Source: Micromussa lordhowensis (taxonomy: Eukaryota > Cnidaria > Anthozoa > Scleractinia > Lobophylliidae). Taken from it: a stretch of 64,000 nt of DNA. This document shows positions 1 through 13,200 of the stretch, in pieces. The notes beneath the pieces are model-generated. The model worked only from the letters and a program-made list of their open reading frames with translations. It ran no database searches and had not been told where the DNA came from. The position numbers were made by a program, and so were the translations under genes. Each line of letters opens with the position of its first letter. Within the stretch, counting starts at the first letter, position 1. The DNA lies in the NCBI GenBank assembly GCA_964020085.1, contig OZ026600.1, positions 15,432,823 through 15,496,822 of the forward strand, in the 5' to 3' direction.

Positions 1-1619
1 CTCTAAAACAGTTTCTTTAAGTGAATTGACACATTTCGAATAATTAATAACAGCCTCCCTCTGCAATCTTTGATCCCTATACAGTTAAGAACTGAAAATA
101 ACGACAGCATAAGCATGTTTCATAGACTTGTTAGATACATTGAACTACCTTTTGCAGCTGTTATATCCTTCGAGAAAGCTATGCTTCCGTAACAGCTACT
201 GTGTTACACTTCGTTAAGTCCGGCTAGGTTTTTCGGCCTCAAATTCACACAAGATACCTAGAGCCCAGGTTCCAGCCTAGTGCATAAGTGGTAATTGTGT
301 CTTCAGACTAGTAGTGAAAAAAGGGAGGCCTTGTTGAATTTTTTCTCAGAGTGGCCAGTTCAAGTGTGGCCCGTATAATTGACACATTTAGCTTTTTGCT
401 TCAAGCTATAGCCTCGGGTAATTGCATGTAAATATTACTGTTATTAATTAAAAATAAAACTGAAAACCTATTATTCCACTTTACAGGGAGATGCTAAAGA
501 TTGCCCAGTGTGTCCGCCACAAGCCAGCTATATATACGACAGAAAAAACATTTTGAATAAAATTTTTTTTGAAATACAGTAACTTTCCTATCTGACTTGT
601 TAAAAAATATGGTAGCAGGAAATTGCAACAGAAGCTGTAGGGCAGGGCCCGCGGAGTGAATTTTTAAGTGGGGGGGGGGGGGCAAACCAGCAAGCGTGAG
701 CCAACTAGGGGGGTCAGGGGGCATTCTCCCGGGAAAACTTGAATTATTACTCTTCTGAAATGGCTAGAAATGCATCCAAAAAACGCTAACAGTAACTTAA
801 TTTGTAATTGTTTTCAATGAAAAACAACAAAAAAAACGTATTACAACCTCTTATTTTAACAAAATATACTGAAATAGATGTATTGGCTACCTTCCAAGCT
901 AAAGCCCCCCCAGCCTCACCCTCTCCGCGGTGCCTGTAGGGAACCCCTCACCTGACATTAATTTCGTTTAAATTCCCCCCCCCCTCTTTGGGAACATTAA
1001 CGAACTCAGAGGAAGAAAACACTTTTGAAAAGTGTACATCTTAATTTCTTATCTCAAAAAATTCTTCCCTGTTTTTTGATAACTGCGATACACAAGAATT
1101 CCTTGTTAGCCTCATCACATATACCCAAGTGCCAAGCGAGAAGTGAGAGAAATGCTAGGGAGGCTAGGTTGTCGAAAAAGGAAGATGTCATGGAACTCCC
1201 CCTCCTGTGCTTTATGTGCTGTTCAAAAGTTACCTTTCACGAATCACCATGCCTACTGTACAGGTGTATTCCGATTCATTGTAAAGCACATAGAGTCAGA
1301 TGGAACCTCTTATATTGAATAGTGTAGAAGTACTTCTCTAAAACTGCCTATCGACTCTATAGTCCCTGGAGCAAATGTGATAAACTTTTGTATTCATCCT
1401 CGCACAAAGTATACTGTCTTTTTTTTTATCGATTAATCACACACCATAACTTTGATTTCAATAGTGCGCACAAGGCGAATATATAGGAAGGACACTGTAA
1501 TTATGAAAATCTTATCCTTGGTTCCGCGCGCGTGGCACTTGACTTCAAGACGTTTGTTGCATATTGGTTGGTGACATGTCGGAAGTGACGAAGTAAAATG
1601 ACAATAGGAGTAGCAAATG
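1..1619. other. Stretch without a supported gene
   Basis: I see no supportable exon here. The stretch holds a long G run near 670-683 and C runs near 905-912 and 973-985. A 97-codon frame at 1025-1318 (+) has no recognisable domain and no clear splice context, so I leave it unannotated. Confidence 0.5.
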
Positions 1620-1623
1620 ATTC

Positions 1624-1745
1624 GCCAATGACAAGCAACGTCTACGATCTATGGTATAAAATTGCCACACTATGTTCTCGCTACTTCATTTCGAGTTATC
1701 TACAACCAAGTTGACCAAGGGCAGGCTTATTAACAGAAGGAGACA
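1624..1745 (+). promoter_or_regulatory. Probable promoter of the 62-aa gene (CCAAT and TATA boxes)
   Basis: A CCAAT pentamer at about 1625 and a TATAAA at 1655-1660 lie 120 and 86 bases upstream of the ATG at 1746. Their order and spacing are those of a metazoan core promoter, which would place the transcription start near 1685. This rests on motif position only. Confidence 0.4.
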
Positions 1746-2106
1746 ATGGCAAGCAATGCTCAAATGTCACAACTTAGCCGTCAAAGTGGAATGGTTTGTT
1801 GTTGACTGTGCTATCTAACTAACCAAATGAAAGTAGGTCTTACATAAGATGCAATTATTCCTTTGCAGTTGGTAATACGAGACGAGCAGTTGTTCGACTT
1901 TCTTGAAGAGCTGGCAAATTACTTGGAGGGGATACTAGTCCAAATTGATGCGGTGAGAAGCTTTAGTACCAAACAACTATTTTCCTCACACGTCGTATAA
2001 GACTGCTAAGCATCTGAAGTTGCATTTTCCTTGTTTTCTCCCACTACAGGAAAGGCCGAACATGGATCACGTCCTGAGATGGTGTGGTTTACTAATAAAG
2101 AACTGA
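1746..2106 (+). CDS. Small three-exon gene, 62-aa protein of unknown function
   Basis: Three exons join in phase 0: 1746-1793 (starts MASNAQMSQLSRQSGM), 1869-1952 (LVIRDEQLFDFLEELANYLE and on) and 2050-2106 (ends CGLLIKN, stop TGA). All junctions are GT-AG, and the acceptors are ctttgcag and cactacag. The protein is acidic in the middle, probably helical, and has no signal peptide or membrane segment. I do not recognise it. It lies upstream of the 3' end of the convergent KDZ gene, follows a good promoter-like block, and has an AATAAA inside its last codons. The splice signals and uninterrupted joined frame support a real gene, but it is short enough that chance cannot be excluded. Confidence 0.4.
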
Positions 2107-2850
2107 TTTGAAATTATTGCTTTTTTCATGTCAATTGTAATAGGTAGGCCATTACATGTAATTTGGATCTTTCTCTTTCTTTCCTTTAAACAGGGAGCAT
2201 ATTTTGTCACACGCAAAAGACTTCCTCTCACAAACCGAAGATAGCGGATAGTGCAGAAATGCTTTATACAGCCACTTGTTACGAAGGAGATAGAAGAAAC
2301 TAAACAATTGCATCTTTTAAAAGAAAATGTTATAGACATGTCCAAGTTCTTTTGTAGTAATCGCATAGAAATAATAAATACACAAGTAATGACGAATTGA
2401 GAGAAGTATGTTACTGTTGTCAACATAGGAATAGTTTTGGTGTTAAGTTTGATGCCCTGTTCTCGTCCCAAAACAGCCATAAGGGTAAGGGTATAATATT
2501 CAGATCTTATCATGAGGCGGCACAGCTAGTACAAAATGATCCATTTTGTCTCTCGCTATGTAGAAAGTAGGAGAAAAAATCCGTAAATAGGTTTATAAAG
2601 GTCGATAACACATCTGTGGGAAGACAGAAACGGTTCTTTTTTTCGAGAGAATGAGACACAAATGACATATTAGTAACCTTAGAAGACAGTATTGTTGCAA
2701 AGGTATATGACCCTTAGATGACATTTTATTGCCTTATCATTTCCTTCGGTAATGGAAGTGCAAAGGTGACATATTGGGCAGAGTGAAAGCAATACCACAC
2801 ATGTTTTTCAAAACAAAGAAGAAACATTTATTCCTTCCATTGCACTACAA
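2107..2850. other. Intergenic, no gene seen
   Basis: This lies between the 3' ends of the 62-aa gene and the KDZ gene. The 148-codon frame on the minus strand (2067-2513) overlaps exon 3 of the small gene antisense and has no recognisable domain. I see no repeat structure. Confidence 0.4.
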
Positions 2851-2854
2851 TCAA

Positions 2855-5800
2855 TCAAGTAGAAAACTGAGATCTAACTTTAGGCAGAACTGGAGGGCGT
2901 TTTTCCCGGTGACATTTTGAAGTGTACCGATTTCTTCTAACCACCATACGGTGATAATAAAACAAAAATCTTTCCTTGGGCATGGCACAAAGAATTTTTT
3001 TGAAACGGGCAGACCAGGAGAAAACCTGTTCTGCGACGGGAGTGTTAAGATGAGGGTTCTGCTCCTTAAACGGTTCTGGAGAAAACAGCTGGTGACATTC
3101 CTTGTTTTTATGATTACGCAAATGTAATCTGTCAATTACTTTAGTAACTTTTAGCCAAATCTTGTCAAAAGGCGGATTCAAGGGCAGGGTCTGTCGTGCA
3201 CAGAGCATTCTACACACATTACACATGTTATCGTAAGATAGGATAAATTCTTCCCATTTGTCTTCAGGGACATCCTTCAGTCTTCTGTACAAGTAATGTA
3301 TAGCGCAAAGAAATACTTGACTGGGAGACTCCGACCTAAAAGTAAACAAAAAACAGAGAAATACATTGAAGTGAACGTTGTACTGTCCACAGACTAGCAA
3401 CAAAAAGCGCCTGGTTATTCAACTGCAACTGAAGCGGGTACTTAAATTCAGTAAGTTAAGAAATTCGCTATTCCCTCCTTGTTATATCGATTGCAAATAG
3501 TGGTCCTTCGGAGGACAGCAATTTGCTAATACTGGGATCTTATTTATTAATTAGATCGCTCTGGCAAGGCACTTGACAAGCTTTACATTTACTTACAAAA
3601 ACAACGGAGACCAACTTTCAATGTGGCCTCCCCCCTGACGAAATGCAGCAAGCCCCTTGACCACTTTTGCAGGCACTTCTGATGTGCCCCGGTGTCCTTG
3701 TTACAGGCAGGCTCGGGATTCACTTCAGCCGTTCCATTAAGGTGGAGTAGCTCAGCGTGGTTAGCTATAAATTCCGTAGTGCCTGCACGTAAATTGAAAA
3801 GAAATAAACATAGCTCGACAATGCACCTTGACTAAGAAATCGATCGTTCTTTTCATTCCTTTTATAACTCATTTTAAGCGAAGGTATGACTTGCATTGTG
3901 ATAAATCATGGGGGAATTTGACGTAAGGGTGTTGCATGTATAGTTTGGGCAAACGTAAAATCCCCCTAGCTCAACAATGGGACAGAAAAAGCCCAAAATG
4001 ACTGTACTAGTTTAGGCATCTTTATACCTTGTTGTCTTGTGACCATAGATTGGCTGATTTCTTCTCTCACCATCTGACGAGTTTTCATGCGCACTACATT
4101 AACTTCTTCCTCGGTGACTTCAGCACTTTCGTCACCTGCAAGAAGAGAGAGAAGGCGCATTCCATTTGCATTGAGCTTTACCACAAATGGGAAACCGGCG
4201 CGTATAATGTATTTCTGCAAACAGTAGGCAATTCAAACAAATAATGGAGATTACCTAGTAAAACCTTTGTAAGAAGGGTGCAGCATGATTGGAAAAATAC
4301 ATAATTGTATTAAACGGAAGAAAGTTCTCACCACACTTGTCGGACACTCCACAATATTCCCGCAGAAAATCCCGTAGCGATGTAGGAACTCCACTTTCCG
4401 CAGCAGCTCTGCAATGATCCTCACAGAATGCACTCCCTTTGCCATACGGAGCGTTGGTACAGACATCTGGAAAATTCAAGGCCTCAAAGCCTGCAACGGT
4501 AGTTTTCACAGGATACATGCAATGTGGAAATCTTAACTTCCAAATTCCGTCCATAGATGTAAAATTGTTGCAACCTGATAAAGCAAAATTCATGTTATAA
4601 ACAAAAAATGCAAAAATACTGCCTCGAGGTGATAGAAATAAACTCATTTTAACTAAACCTCTAGCAGCACAGGCTTCAGAGCATGGTCATCGGAATGTGG
4701 GTAGATCTCAGAACTGCGAATTTCATTCAGTTGTCGTAGTACCGATGTTAAAGCGTCGTTATCGTCTCCCTGGAAACTCCAGGAAAGGCCGCGTTCTCTC
4801 AATTCTTCTTCTATCTCGTGCTGATAAAAGGAATCTGATACTATTTTGCGAGAAATCCTAGCCATAAAATTCCCATGTTGATCTGTATAAAGTAAAATCC
4901 AAAAGTAATAAAATGTAAATGGCATTATCCTCTACTTTTATTTCAGCTGTCTTGATCGGGCTTGTATTAAAAAAAAAAAAAAATTAACAGAAATGGAATG
5001 CGTTGAAAAAAAGGAAAAATGAAGCACTTTTTGTGATTGGTGGAAATGGCGTATTTAAGTGAAGTCCAACCATGAGTAAGATAATTACGTGATTAAAATA
5101 GAAAACGAAGCGCAGGACCAATTATAAATGGACTACTTTACCAGGATGGGCTGCTAGATATCTTGCTAGGGTCGTTGTATCCGCTTGCATGGTCTCATTA
5201 TACGATTCCGTGAAACCTTCGAAGGACAGCCATCCGTGATTTCTGACAAGTAGAATAAATGGTCAGTTAAAGGGACATATCTTTCAGCTAAATAGATAGC
5301 GTAAACTGAGATATTAGGCTAAGAGGAATTGTGCTATACCGAGTGATCAGCGCTAGTGCTTCTATTACCGATAGAATAATTCGTTCATCTTAACTCGAAA
5401 AACATTCTCATGCAAGAAAAATTTGACTCAGGCATAGCTTGCGCTGAAAATAGTTAACACCACTGGCCTCAACCAAAGTTCTGGGAGTGTCATAAAACCT
5501 GTAACCATTAGTACTGTTGCCGTAAAAGGCATAGCCGTATCGAATGTTACAACTTTGACATTTCAGAGAGATCTTTATGCCAGGAATTACATCTTCAAGC
5601 GTAAAGATTGTGACACTGGTAGGACTAGATGAGAGACTAAGGCATCCATTACACTGTAAACATTCACTACATGGCGGAGCTAAGACGCGAAATAGGGGCC
5701 ACTTGCAACGGACTAACGGCTCCGGGGGTGCGTTTTGCTGTATAGATAACAGGAGACCGGTGAATCTCCGGAAGATGGAATACAAAGTATTCGCTTCAGC

Positions 5801-6089
5801 TTTGCTAACGTGCAAAGGGCAGTTTAAAACAGCTTCCTCTAAGATGCATTCAGTTAGCGAAGGAGGCAACGCGGTGGGAAGCTGTTTGGCGAGGTAGCTG
5901 ATTGTGATAAGATCGTGTGGTTGAAACTTGCATCGTAATATGACATCCACCAAACGTTCATCTTGTAAAGTGCAAACCTCAGACAAATCGAAACAAGCAA
6001 TGGAGTCAATCGCCTCCTGCATTTCGTCCTGTTTGCGTTTACGTGATCGCTGTCTCTGCAACTGCTGTTTCAACTTAGACTCCATGACT
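2855..6089 (-). CDS. KDZ-type transposase with CxC5 and CxC6 cysteine clusters (Kyakuja-Dileera-Zisupton)
   Basis: Exons in transcript order are about 6089-5420, 5242-5142, 4882-4659, 4574-4332, 4135-4028, 3782-3597 and 3335-2855. The chosen start is ATG at 6085, just after an acceptor; a 5' UTR exon probably lies near 6230-6300. Exon 1 ends in a CxC5-like cluster (C-x2-C-x2-C, then KCQSCNIRYGY and GYRFYDTPRTLVEAS). Exon 4 is CxC6-like (GCNNFTSMDGIWKLRFPHC, then an FCEDHC pair). The last exons carry the transposase part: SESPSQVF, an SYDNMCNVCRM motif that may hold a catalytic Asp, IDRLHLRNHKNKEC, and NTPVAEQVFSW with the likely catalytic Glu. KDZ proteins move DNA transposons with an RNase-H-like core. 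One frame break lies in a six-base C run at 3630-3635; otherwise the joined frame is open. The exon 1 donor is not clear. Confidence 0.8.
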
Positions 6090-6309
6090 ATTAATGAAGG
6101 AAAACAAAAGGAGATATCTATTAATATGTGCAAATTTACTGAAAAGGAATGGGTAAATGAAGGCTACAAAATTATACATTAGTGTCACCCAATTAGAACT
6201 AAGGCAAGCAAGAATTTTAAAACACTATACCTGTAAACTATTCCTTCTTCTTCGTCCTTGTTCCTTCTTCTTGGATGAAATCACGGTTATAAATCCACTG
6301 TAGGAAACC

Positions 6310-8572
6310 AGGAGAGAGAAATCCCATTTTATAAGTGGGGTGGTAATGGATAGGAGATATCAATCGATAAGCAATCGTACAGATAGTACATACTTGCCAG
6401 TTAAAGACCACATGTAAAAAGATTAGTCTTCATAAGCATAAAGAAGTGAAAAGATGTTATCAAGTAATCAAATTTTAGGATAACTTTGAAGAGCGTGGAA
6501 ATCTACCCAGGAAGCAGAGCGTCAAATGTCTGGTAAGCGTGCAAAACAATAGTGTGGCCCTGCAAATGAAATGAAAGCCAGAAAAAAAAGAGAAAGGGGC
6601 AGTGATTGTGAATAACTCACATTCAAATTTGAAAAACAATTCAAAAAACTCAAAGAAGAGCCACCTGTATTTGCAAAGAAATAAAAACAGTACGCAAGAA
6701 ATGGAAACAATGAGTACATTTGTCGCAATTAATATTTCAATTATGGCATAACGACATAGGGAGATAAAAGTAAGAACATTGGAAAAAATGTAATGAACGT
6801 CATACACATCTCATTCCCTTGACAGGAGCTGGTATGTGAGAACAACAATCAGTGAAACGCGTGCTGTAGTAGTTGTTTTCGAAATAACGTATTTCAGTAA
6901 CTGGGCATTGATAGATTGTGAAAGTCAAGGCAAAAAGAAAGAAGGCGTCTAGATGCAAGATCATCAGAACGGGCGTAAAGGCGCGACTACATTTCCCAAT
7001 CAAAAACACATTTCTCTACAGAACATTGAACTTCAAAGGGTGCCTAGAAAACGTGTCATTTTCCAAAACAGATAATTTTTTGGACTATTACATAGCATGC
7101 CAAATGACAGGGTTAGATCCAGGAAATAGCTACCCCTCCCATCTAAGGGAGATTATATCTATAAGCACGGCATTGTTTGTAAAGTAGTATCGTGTCAGGT
7201 TAGATCGTCTACCTCAAAAGTGTGCCATAGACCTTTTATATTTTCGGGCAAAAGAAATGAACGAAACCGTCCTTAAAAGCGCCTAGTAAAGGTACAAAAA
7301 TTTTGACCTACAAAACAGTACATGTTAAAAACCAACGGGGAGACTGAATATTTAAACGGTATGCGGCAACAAGTGCATAAAGAAGTTAGTATGGAAATAT
7401 GTGAGATATTTCAAAACAGAAGATAATGAAATAGACTTCAGCATTTGCATGGGATGCTCGGCGTCATTAAACATGCGCCAGCAAAATGATCTATTTTAAC
7501 AGTAGATACATTGTTAAAGAAGAACACAGAAAGAAAGTAATTACAATTTGCAAAATTAGCAATACAAAAAAATAAGGAAAGCTAAAAGAGGTCAAGCCCA
7601 ATTCAAACAATCCTGATGGCGAAGTGCTGAAAACAAAAGGAAGGGAATAGCGTAAAGTGCTAAGCTGTATAGAGTACCAAAAAAGGACATGCAAACATTG
7701 CTCTGAAATTTAGTAAGTGACAGAAATAACGTAAACGGCTAGATAAAGGAAGATAAAGAAGTCAATACCAACGTACACAATAGTTGGACAAAACTTGTTG
7801 TTGTGCATGATGTTATGCCATCGAAATAGAATAGAAGGAGAAATTGGAAACTGTTTCATTTGCATACTAGCCTTACGAAAAGAACTGCAGATACTACATG
7901 TACCTTCAGAAGTAGGCAGAACTCAACACTAAGCGCAGTATTGAAAAACATTGGCAACGACTGTAGCAATTGATAACATTACTATAAATACAATTGCATT
8001 ATGAGAGGACTTCATCATACAGATAAGTAGCATATCATAGATGAAGGTTAAAAATTTAATTAAATGAAAAAGAACAATTACTGCTGTGAAATTGCATATT
8101 ATCCGGCCAAGCCGAAGAGGGCAACTTAGACAGTTCATTACTGAAAGAAAGGATGTATTGTGTTGTCTGATAATGGCATCTTGATTAAAAAAAAAAACAT
8201 TTGTCATTAAGAAAGTTTACTTTAAGGAACTAAACAACAGTTGTCTTGAAATCAAATATAAAAGAGGCAACGGTAGATTGCACGCGCGGTATCAACAGTG
8301 TGCCTTGGTAGGGAATAGCTGCAATAGCGAATAACAGCAGTGTATAGCAAACAAAACATCTTGAGATAAGTGCGGAAAACTTTTGAAACTTCAGTAGGCC
8401 TTTCAAAGTAATGGAAAAGGTTTGCAGTATTAAATTTTCACTATTATATGTCAATCAAAACTTAAATGGGTGTTGCACCCTTTAAAAGGAATAAAAAGGG
8501 CACTAAAGAGGAAACACGCCAGAGGTAGTACACTTTAAGGTTCTCCCAAGTTTTGGAACATCTCGATAGACA
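6310..8572. other. Long stretch without a supported gene; plus strand A-rich
   Basis: The plus strand is visibly richer in A than T here and through the next genes. The minus-strand frames (for example 6475-6807, 7491-7694 and 7929-8207) translate to F/I/L/S-rich strings, as expected from reading A-rich DNA backwards. I see no credible exon. The segment separates the divergent KDZ and RING genes and may hold regulatory DNA. Confidence 0.5.
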
Positions 8573-9323
8573 ATGGCACTCGCAAGAGAAAACGTCTTCG
8601 AAAAGTTACATAGGATGTACGTACTGGAAGAGGAAGCGGCAAGGTAGCATACTGCATTTAAGATGTCATTGTTGTGAACAAGAATCTGAATAGGTAATAT
8701 TAAAAAGTGTCTGTAGTAACTAAATTCTCTTGCATCTAATCTACAGAAGGTGTTTGATCTGCACAGATCCCATCCCACCGCTACACACACAAGAGATGAA
8801 GTGTTGTGCAATTTTTGTGCACAGAAAGTGCATATCCAAGTGGCGACGGACACAGCTGGATAAGGGTGTTAAAGTACCTAAATGCCCTCACTGCCGTCAA
8901 ACAGACTTGGGGCAGAGGTGAGTGGAAAAAATTTACGTGTGAAATAGGAAAATGTTTTAGCGCAAGACGCATTTATGAAAAAAAAAGACTGTGAGAAAAT
9001 GAACTCCTTGGAACAAAAGCATTAAAGCTATTCACCTTATATACTTCTTACCTAACATGGGCTAATGTTTTATTGTTTTTGTTTTCAGGACTGTAAATGA
9101 CCTCTCCTGTAAGGAGTTCATGGAAGAGGTTCGATACCAGTACAATTGGGGAGAACGACCCTTCTGGTTTGGCGAAGACAGAGCGGGTGAAGACTCCACA
9201 ATAGCAACAGGCTATTGGGGAATTCTAGATGACTGGGCGGAGCCCCAGCTGAGAAAAAAATGCTTTCTAGGTAGCAACAGAATGCAAGTAGTGCAAAGAA
9301 TAAAAATGCTGCTCAGCTTTTAA
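8573..9323 (+). CDS. Small RING-like zinc-finger protein, 158 aa, three exons
   Basis: Exons 8573-8643, 8747-8917 and 9089-9323 join with consistent phases into one open frame with ATG and TAA. The acceptors are ctacag and ttttcag; the donors are gtagca and gtgagt. Residues about 25-75 form a RING-like cysteine pattern: RCLICTDP (C-x2-C), KCCAIFVHRKCISKW (C-C-x4-H-x2-C) and PKCPHCR (C-x2-C). The usual CGH is replaced by CAI, and the paired CC probably supplies a ligand, as in some RING variants. RING domains usually recruit E2 enzymes for ubiquitin transfer, but others only bind protein. The C-terminal part, with WGERPFWFGEDRAGEDS and YWGILDDWAEPQL, is Trp- and acid-rich and unknown to me. 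No frame damage is seen. The gene lies head-to-tail with the ATPase gene downstream. Confidence 0.75.
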
Positions 9324-9385
9324 AGGACAATATGTTCACTTGGTTCTTTGTAAAACGGTTTTTGTAAAAATATGTAACAACGGAA

Positions 9386-9391
9386 AATAAA
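9386..9391 (+). terminator. Polyadenylation signal AATAAA of the RING-like gene
   Basis: AATAAA begins 62 bases after the TAA stop of the RING-like gene, a usual distance for a short metazoan 3' UTR. Confidence 0.5.
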
Positions 9392-9399
9392 TAATGTTA

Positions 9400-10213
9400 A
9401 TGAGATTGCGGTAATTAAATTGGCTTAGCCATGACGAATTATATAATTCGATTAGTGCACACTTACCTTATACTGTGGTTGTCAACACATTTGAATTAAT
9501 TGAAAGAAGTTGAAAGGCGCCCTTTACAAATACACTTTTTGAATAATGTGTGAAACAATTATCTCTCGTGTCAAAAAAAAAGGTATAAGAATAACATCGC
9601 TTGAGGGTTTATATGTTACACTCTGAGGACGTTAGATTGTAATTTGTTGTTGCTGTCAACACATGTAATATAATGGAGATTGAAAATTAAACAGATGTTC
9701 TGAAGTGACAAAGTGTACTTCGACTTTGACTAGTAAGGGTTATGAAAGCTCGGGGAGGGGGGAACAAGCCTTAAATAATAAAGAGAATAAGTCTAACCCC
9801 ACACCCCTTACCCCTTACCCCTCACCCAAAAAAAGCCTCTTATAATTAACAGAAGTACCAAAAAAGGATGTCGTTTTGAAATATACTCCCTTCGTTGCAA
9901 ACAGAAATGTGAAGAAAGGACATAAGTGCATGTGGCAATCCAAACTGATGTCACCATTAACGAACAAGTTAAAAAAAGGCAGGGTTAGAAAAGGTAAATA
10001 ATATTGCGAAAGACAAGAAGGTGTCAGCTGTTACTCAAAACGCCTCTAACAAGTACACGATAATGCTATCTAAAAAAGACGCGCACAAAGACACAGAAAG
10101 GTAGTCGAAAATGGGGCTTAAAGGTTGAGAAGATAACAACTCTTGATAAGACTTACAGGAAATGTGCTGGGAAAAGGTTATCAATGTATATCTACACATG
10201 GTATGGAAATTAA
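9400..10213. other. Intergenic stretch, no gene seen
   Basis: This is AT-rich sequence with a short degenerate run of CACCCCTTACCCC type near 9797-9830. No exon, RNA gene or inverted repeat is evident. Confidence 0.4.
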
Positions 10214-13200
10214 ATGCGCAATAATTATCAAGTAGGTATGCTTGGCATGGTCAACATTGATAACATCGGAAAAGAAAACGACTTTGTTCAAAAGGCCTTA
10301 AAAGAGGTTAAGGTGACCTGTTTTAGCAAGAGAACTCCGCCCCAGTATTACGTGCAGGATGAATTCCTTGACGCTAACAATAAAGGATGGTCAATACGTG
10401 GCCAAAGGGAATGCTGACGGCAAACCTCTTTCCAACTGCACGTTACGCCTCTTAAGACGAATCATGGCCGGAGATCGAACTGGATACATCGGCCGCGCTA
10501 CACACACAAGTGGGAATACAAAGTAAGTGAGGTAACAGCTGTATAAGCTAGAGAAATCGCTAAGTTTTAAAATGTAAGGTAAAGAACGGATTGCAGTTCT
10601 TAATAATGATATGTTAACAGTGCAAACAGTTAGAGAAAGGCGTCATACAACCGCTCAGTAGAGTCTATATTTCTACACACAGGGAGTTTTTTGTCATTTG
10701 AGCAGCTTCAGAAATGTGAACGGTTTCGAAAAGGACTTGAACTATGGAATGAGTGGCCTAAGACGCTACAGTGTAAATGTAAACTGTCCTACACTGGAAA
10801 CTCTATTGACAAAGCTATCTGACAGAATCCAAGTCCCAGTAGACGAAAGAGATGTGAAACGCGCAGTCTCAGTAATAGGGAAAAACCTAAACGGAAGAGG
10901 CCAACCGATATGGTGTCTAAACGAAAGTTTGGCCTTGGACGGAGAAGGTAATGCAGTTAATTGCAAGGATTATGGTCTGGAGTGGATAAGTCACCTAACG
11001 GAGGGTGATGGAAAGTACATAGCAAAGCGGGAATTAGCTTGCGTTGGACAGGGCCCGCTAAGCACAAGGTATTTCAATGTACTTTGTAATTTCTTGGCCG
11101 ACACCCTGGAAGAAGTCTGTGCAAACAACACTAGTACGCGGGCCATGGTAAATGAAATCTTCGGGAACGACACACATCTCTATTATGGCAGCGAAGTTAG
11201 CAATGGCAGGGTTCTAGGAGTAAATAAAAATAGAAGCAATTTCCTCTCGCAATTCTACGTATCATCAATGGGCGTTATCATAGCCAATTTTGCAGAGGTA
11301 AGAGCGTACTATACCTGTTGTACAAAATTAGCAGGGTAATGAGATTTAGTGAGCTTGTATAACATTTCTTGAAGAAATAATGTTGCGTATTAAACTTAGT
11401 GGCAGGAAGAAATGGGATTCTGCCCCCTTATAATAGCCGTGGGAGATCCTGGAACAGGAAAGACGAAAGCAGGCAACGTCGCCTTGGCTACAGTGGGAGC
11501 ATTTCCAAAATTGTTCTACAACACTTTCACGGACGCGCACAATGGACAAGTCAGTTCGCAAACCACGATGGGTTTCCAGGCCGATGACCCAACGGACCCG
11601 TCCCAAATTGGAAAAGCGGCGAAAAGGTTCTTTTCAGATGGAACCAATGCATGCATAGGCAAAGAAAGTTCGCCCAAGTGCACCCCATTGTGCACAGTGA
11701 ACGAGCATGTGGTTGAATGGCTGTTGAAACCAGACAGGAAACGGTAAGGCCCTATAAAAATAACAAATTGGATTTTTTTATAGGTTTTAAAAGGAAAATG
11801 GGATGCTATTATTGGCGGCCGAAATATAAGGACTAACTTTCAATAGGACAAAAAAGGAAACACTTTTGCTAGCAATAGGTTATTCCATAATTATAAGTGC
11901 CTTTTTTTTTTTGTACAGACTGCTTGTCCGCCTGCTGCTAATAAAGGTCTGCGAGAGGGATGAAGAGGTATCTGGGGCTTCGGCGTCCCTGTGGGCCAAA
12001 CGTTTCGGAAAAATGATTGAAAACCTTCCCAAAACTGTAGGAGAAATAGTACGTATTGGACAGTGGCTTCACACAGCACCCGGAAGGGAATTCCTTGCTG
12101 ACTGCACGACATTAGCAAGAGCGGAATTCGGAGAAAGCCCACATGTACAACGGTTATGTCAGAGCTGGGGATGTGCCATTTTCTCTGCAAGAAAGGTAAA
12201 AAATAGTAGTAAGATTAGGTAAGGAATAACAATTAAACAAAGCAAATATATGAAGAGGTTATTGCTATAAGGAAAATACGCTAAAAAGGAAAAGAACACG
12301 TCAATGAAATGCAACGAAATTAAAAGCGCGCGTAAAATAACTAATACATAACTTCAAGTAGCTGCAATAAGGAGAACTCGATTTATATTTCAGATGGCAG
12401 AGTTAACCACCGCCGTTAGCGACGAAGAGGTTGTCAAACACTTCAGGGAAGTTATAGTCCCTTACGTAATCGAAACACAGCTGACTGAAGGCTTGGACAA
12501 CAACATCTCCTCGCCATGTACTCAGACTTTGGCTGCTAGCAACAAGGGTCGAAGCAAATTCCTATCTAGGCAAGATTTCCTTGATAGATTCACAGATATT
12601 CTTGAGAGGACAATGCAGGGGCTTACAAAAAAGGAGGTAAATACAAAAATGGCAGTGTCGACATGATGAAATGGAACAAAATTAAGGCCCAGTTCACACA
12701 AGTCAGTCTGCCAACGAAAGCCGAACTATTTAGCTCTATTTGCAAACAAATTTCGGTAAATACCGACAGTTGAAGTATTGTTCGCGGCTGGCTAAACTAC
12801 AAAATAATATAACTGGTGAAAAGGCTTTTGTAATCTCTTTGCACATGTCAGCGTGTATGTGCTTTCGAATAGTAAGGATGGATGGTCTTGCCCCCAGAGG
12901 TGCCTATATTGGTGATGCCATAGTGTTCGGAAAAAAATGGATGTGTACGTACACACTAGAAGGAAAAAAATAAAAAAATCTGCAGATTGAAAACGCTAGA
13001 ATATAAGGGCTCCCTTGTCGGAAATCGTTGTTGGCGTTGTAATGTTGACAATAGCAAAACAGGGGTCAACAAGGTATTTTAACCATAGCAAGGTCTGTTT
13101 TTTCCTCAGCTATCAACGATCGTAACTCTAAGAAATACAGAATTGGGAGACGGCGAGGAGCAAGTGCTGGCAGTACGTATAGGAACACTGCAGACTTTAT

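Noticed and set aside
1025..1318. A 97-codon plus-strand frame with several Cys
   Set aside because: No domain pattern, poor start context, and no splice partners found.
6475..8454. Several minus-strand frames rich in Phe, Leu, Ile and Ser, which could pass for membrane proteins
   Set aside because: They are the complement of A-rich plus-strand DNA, and have no consistent topology, splice support or family wording.
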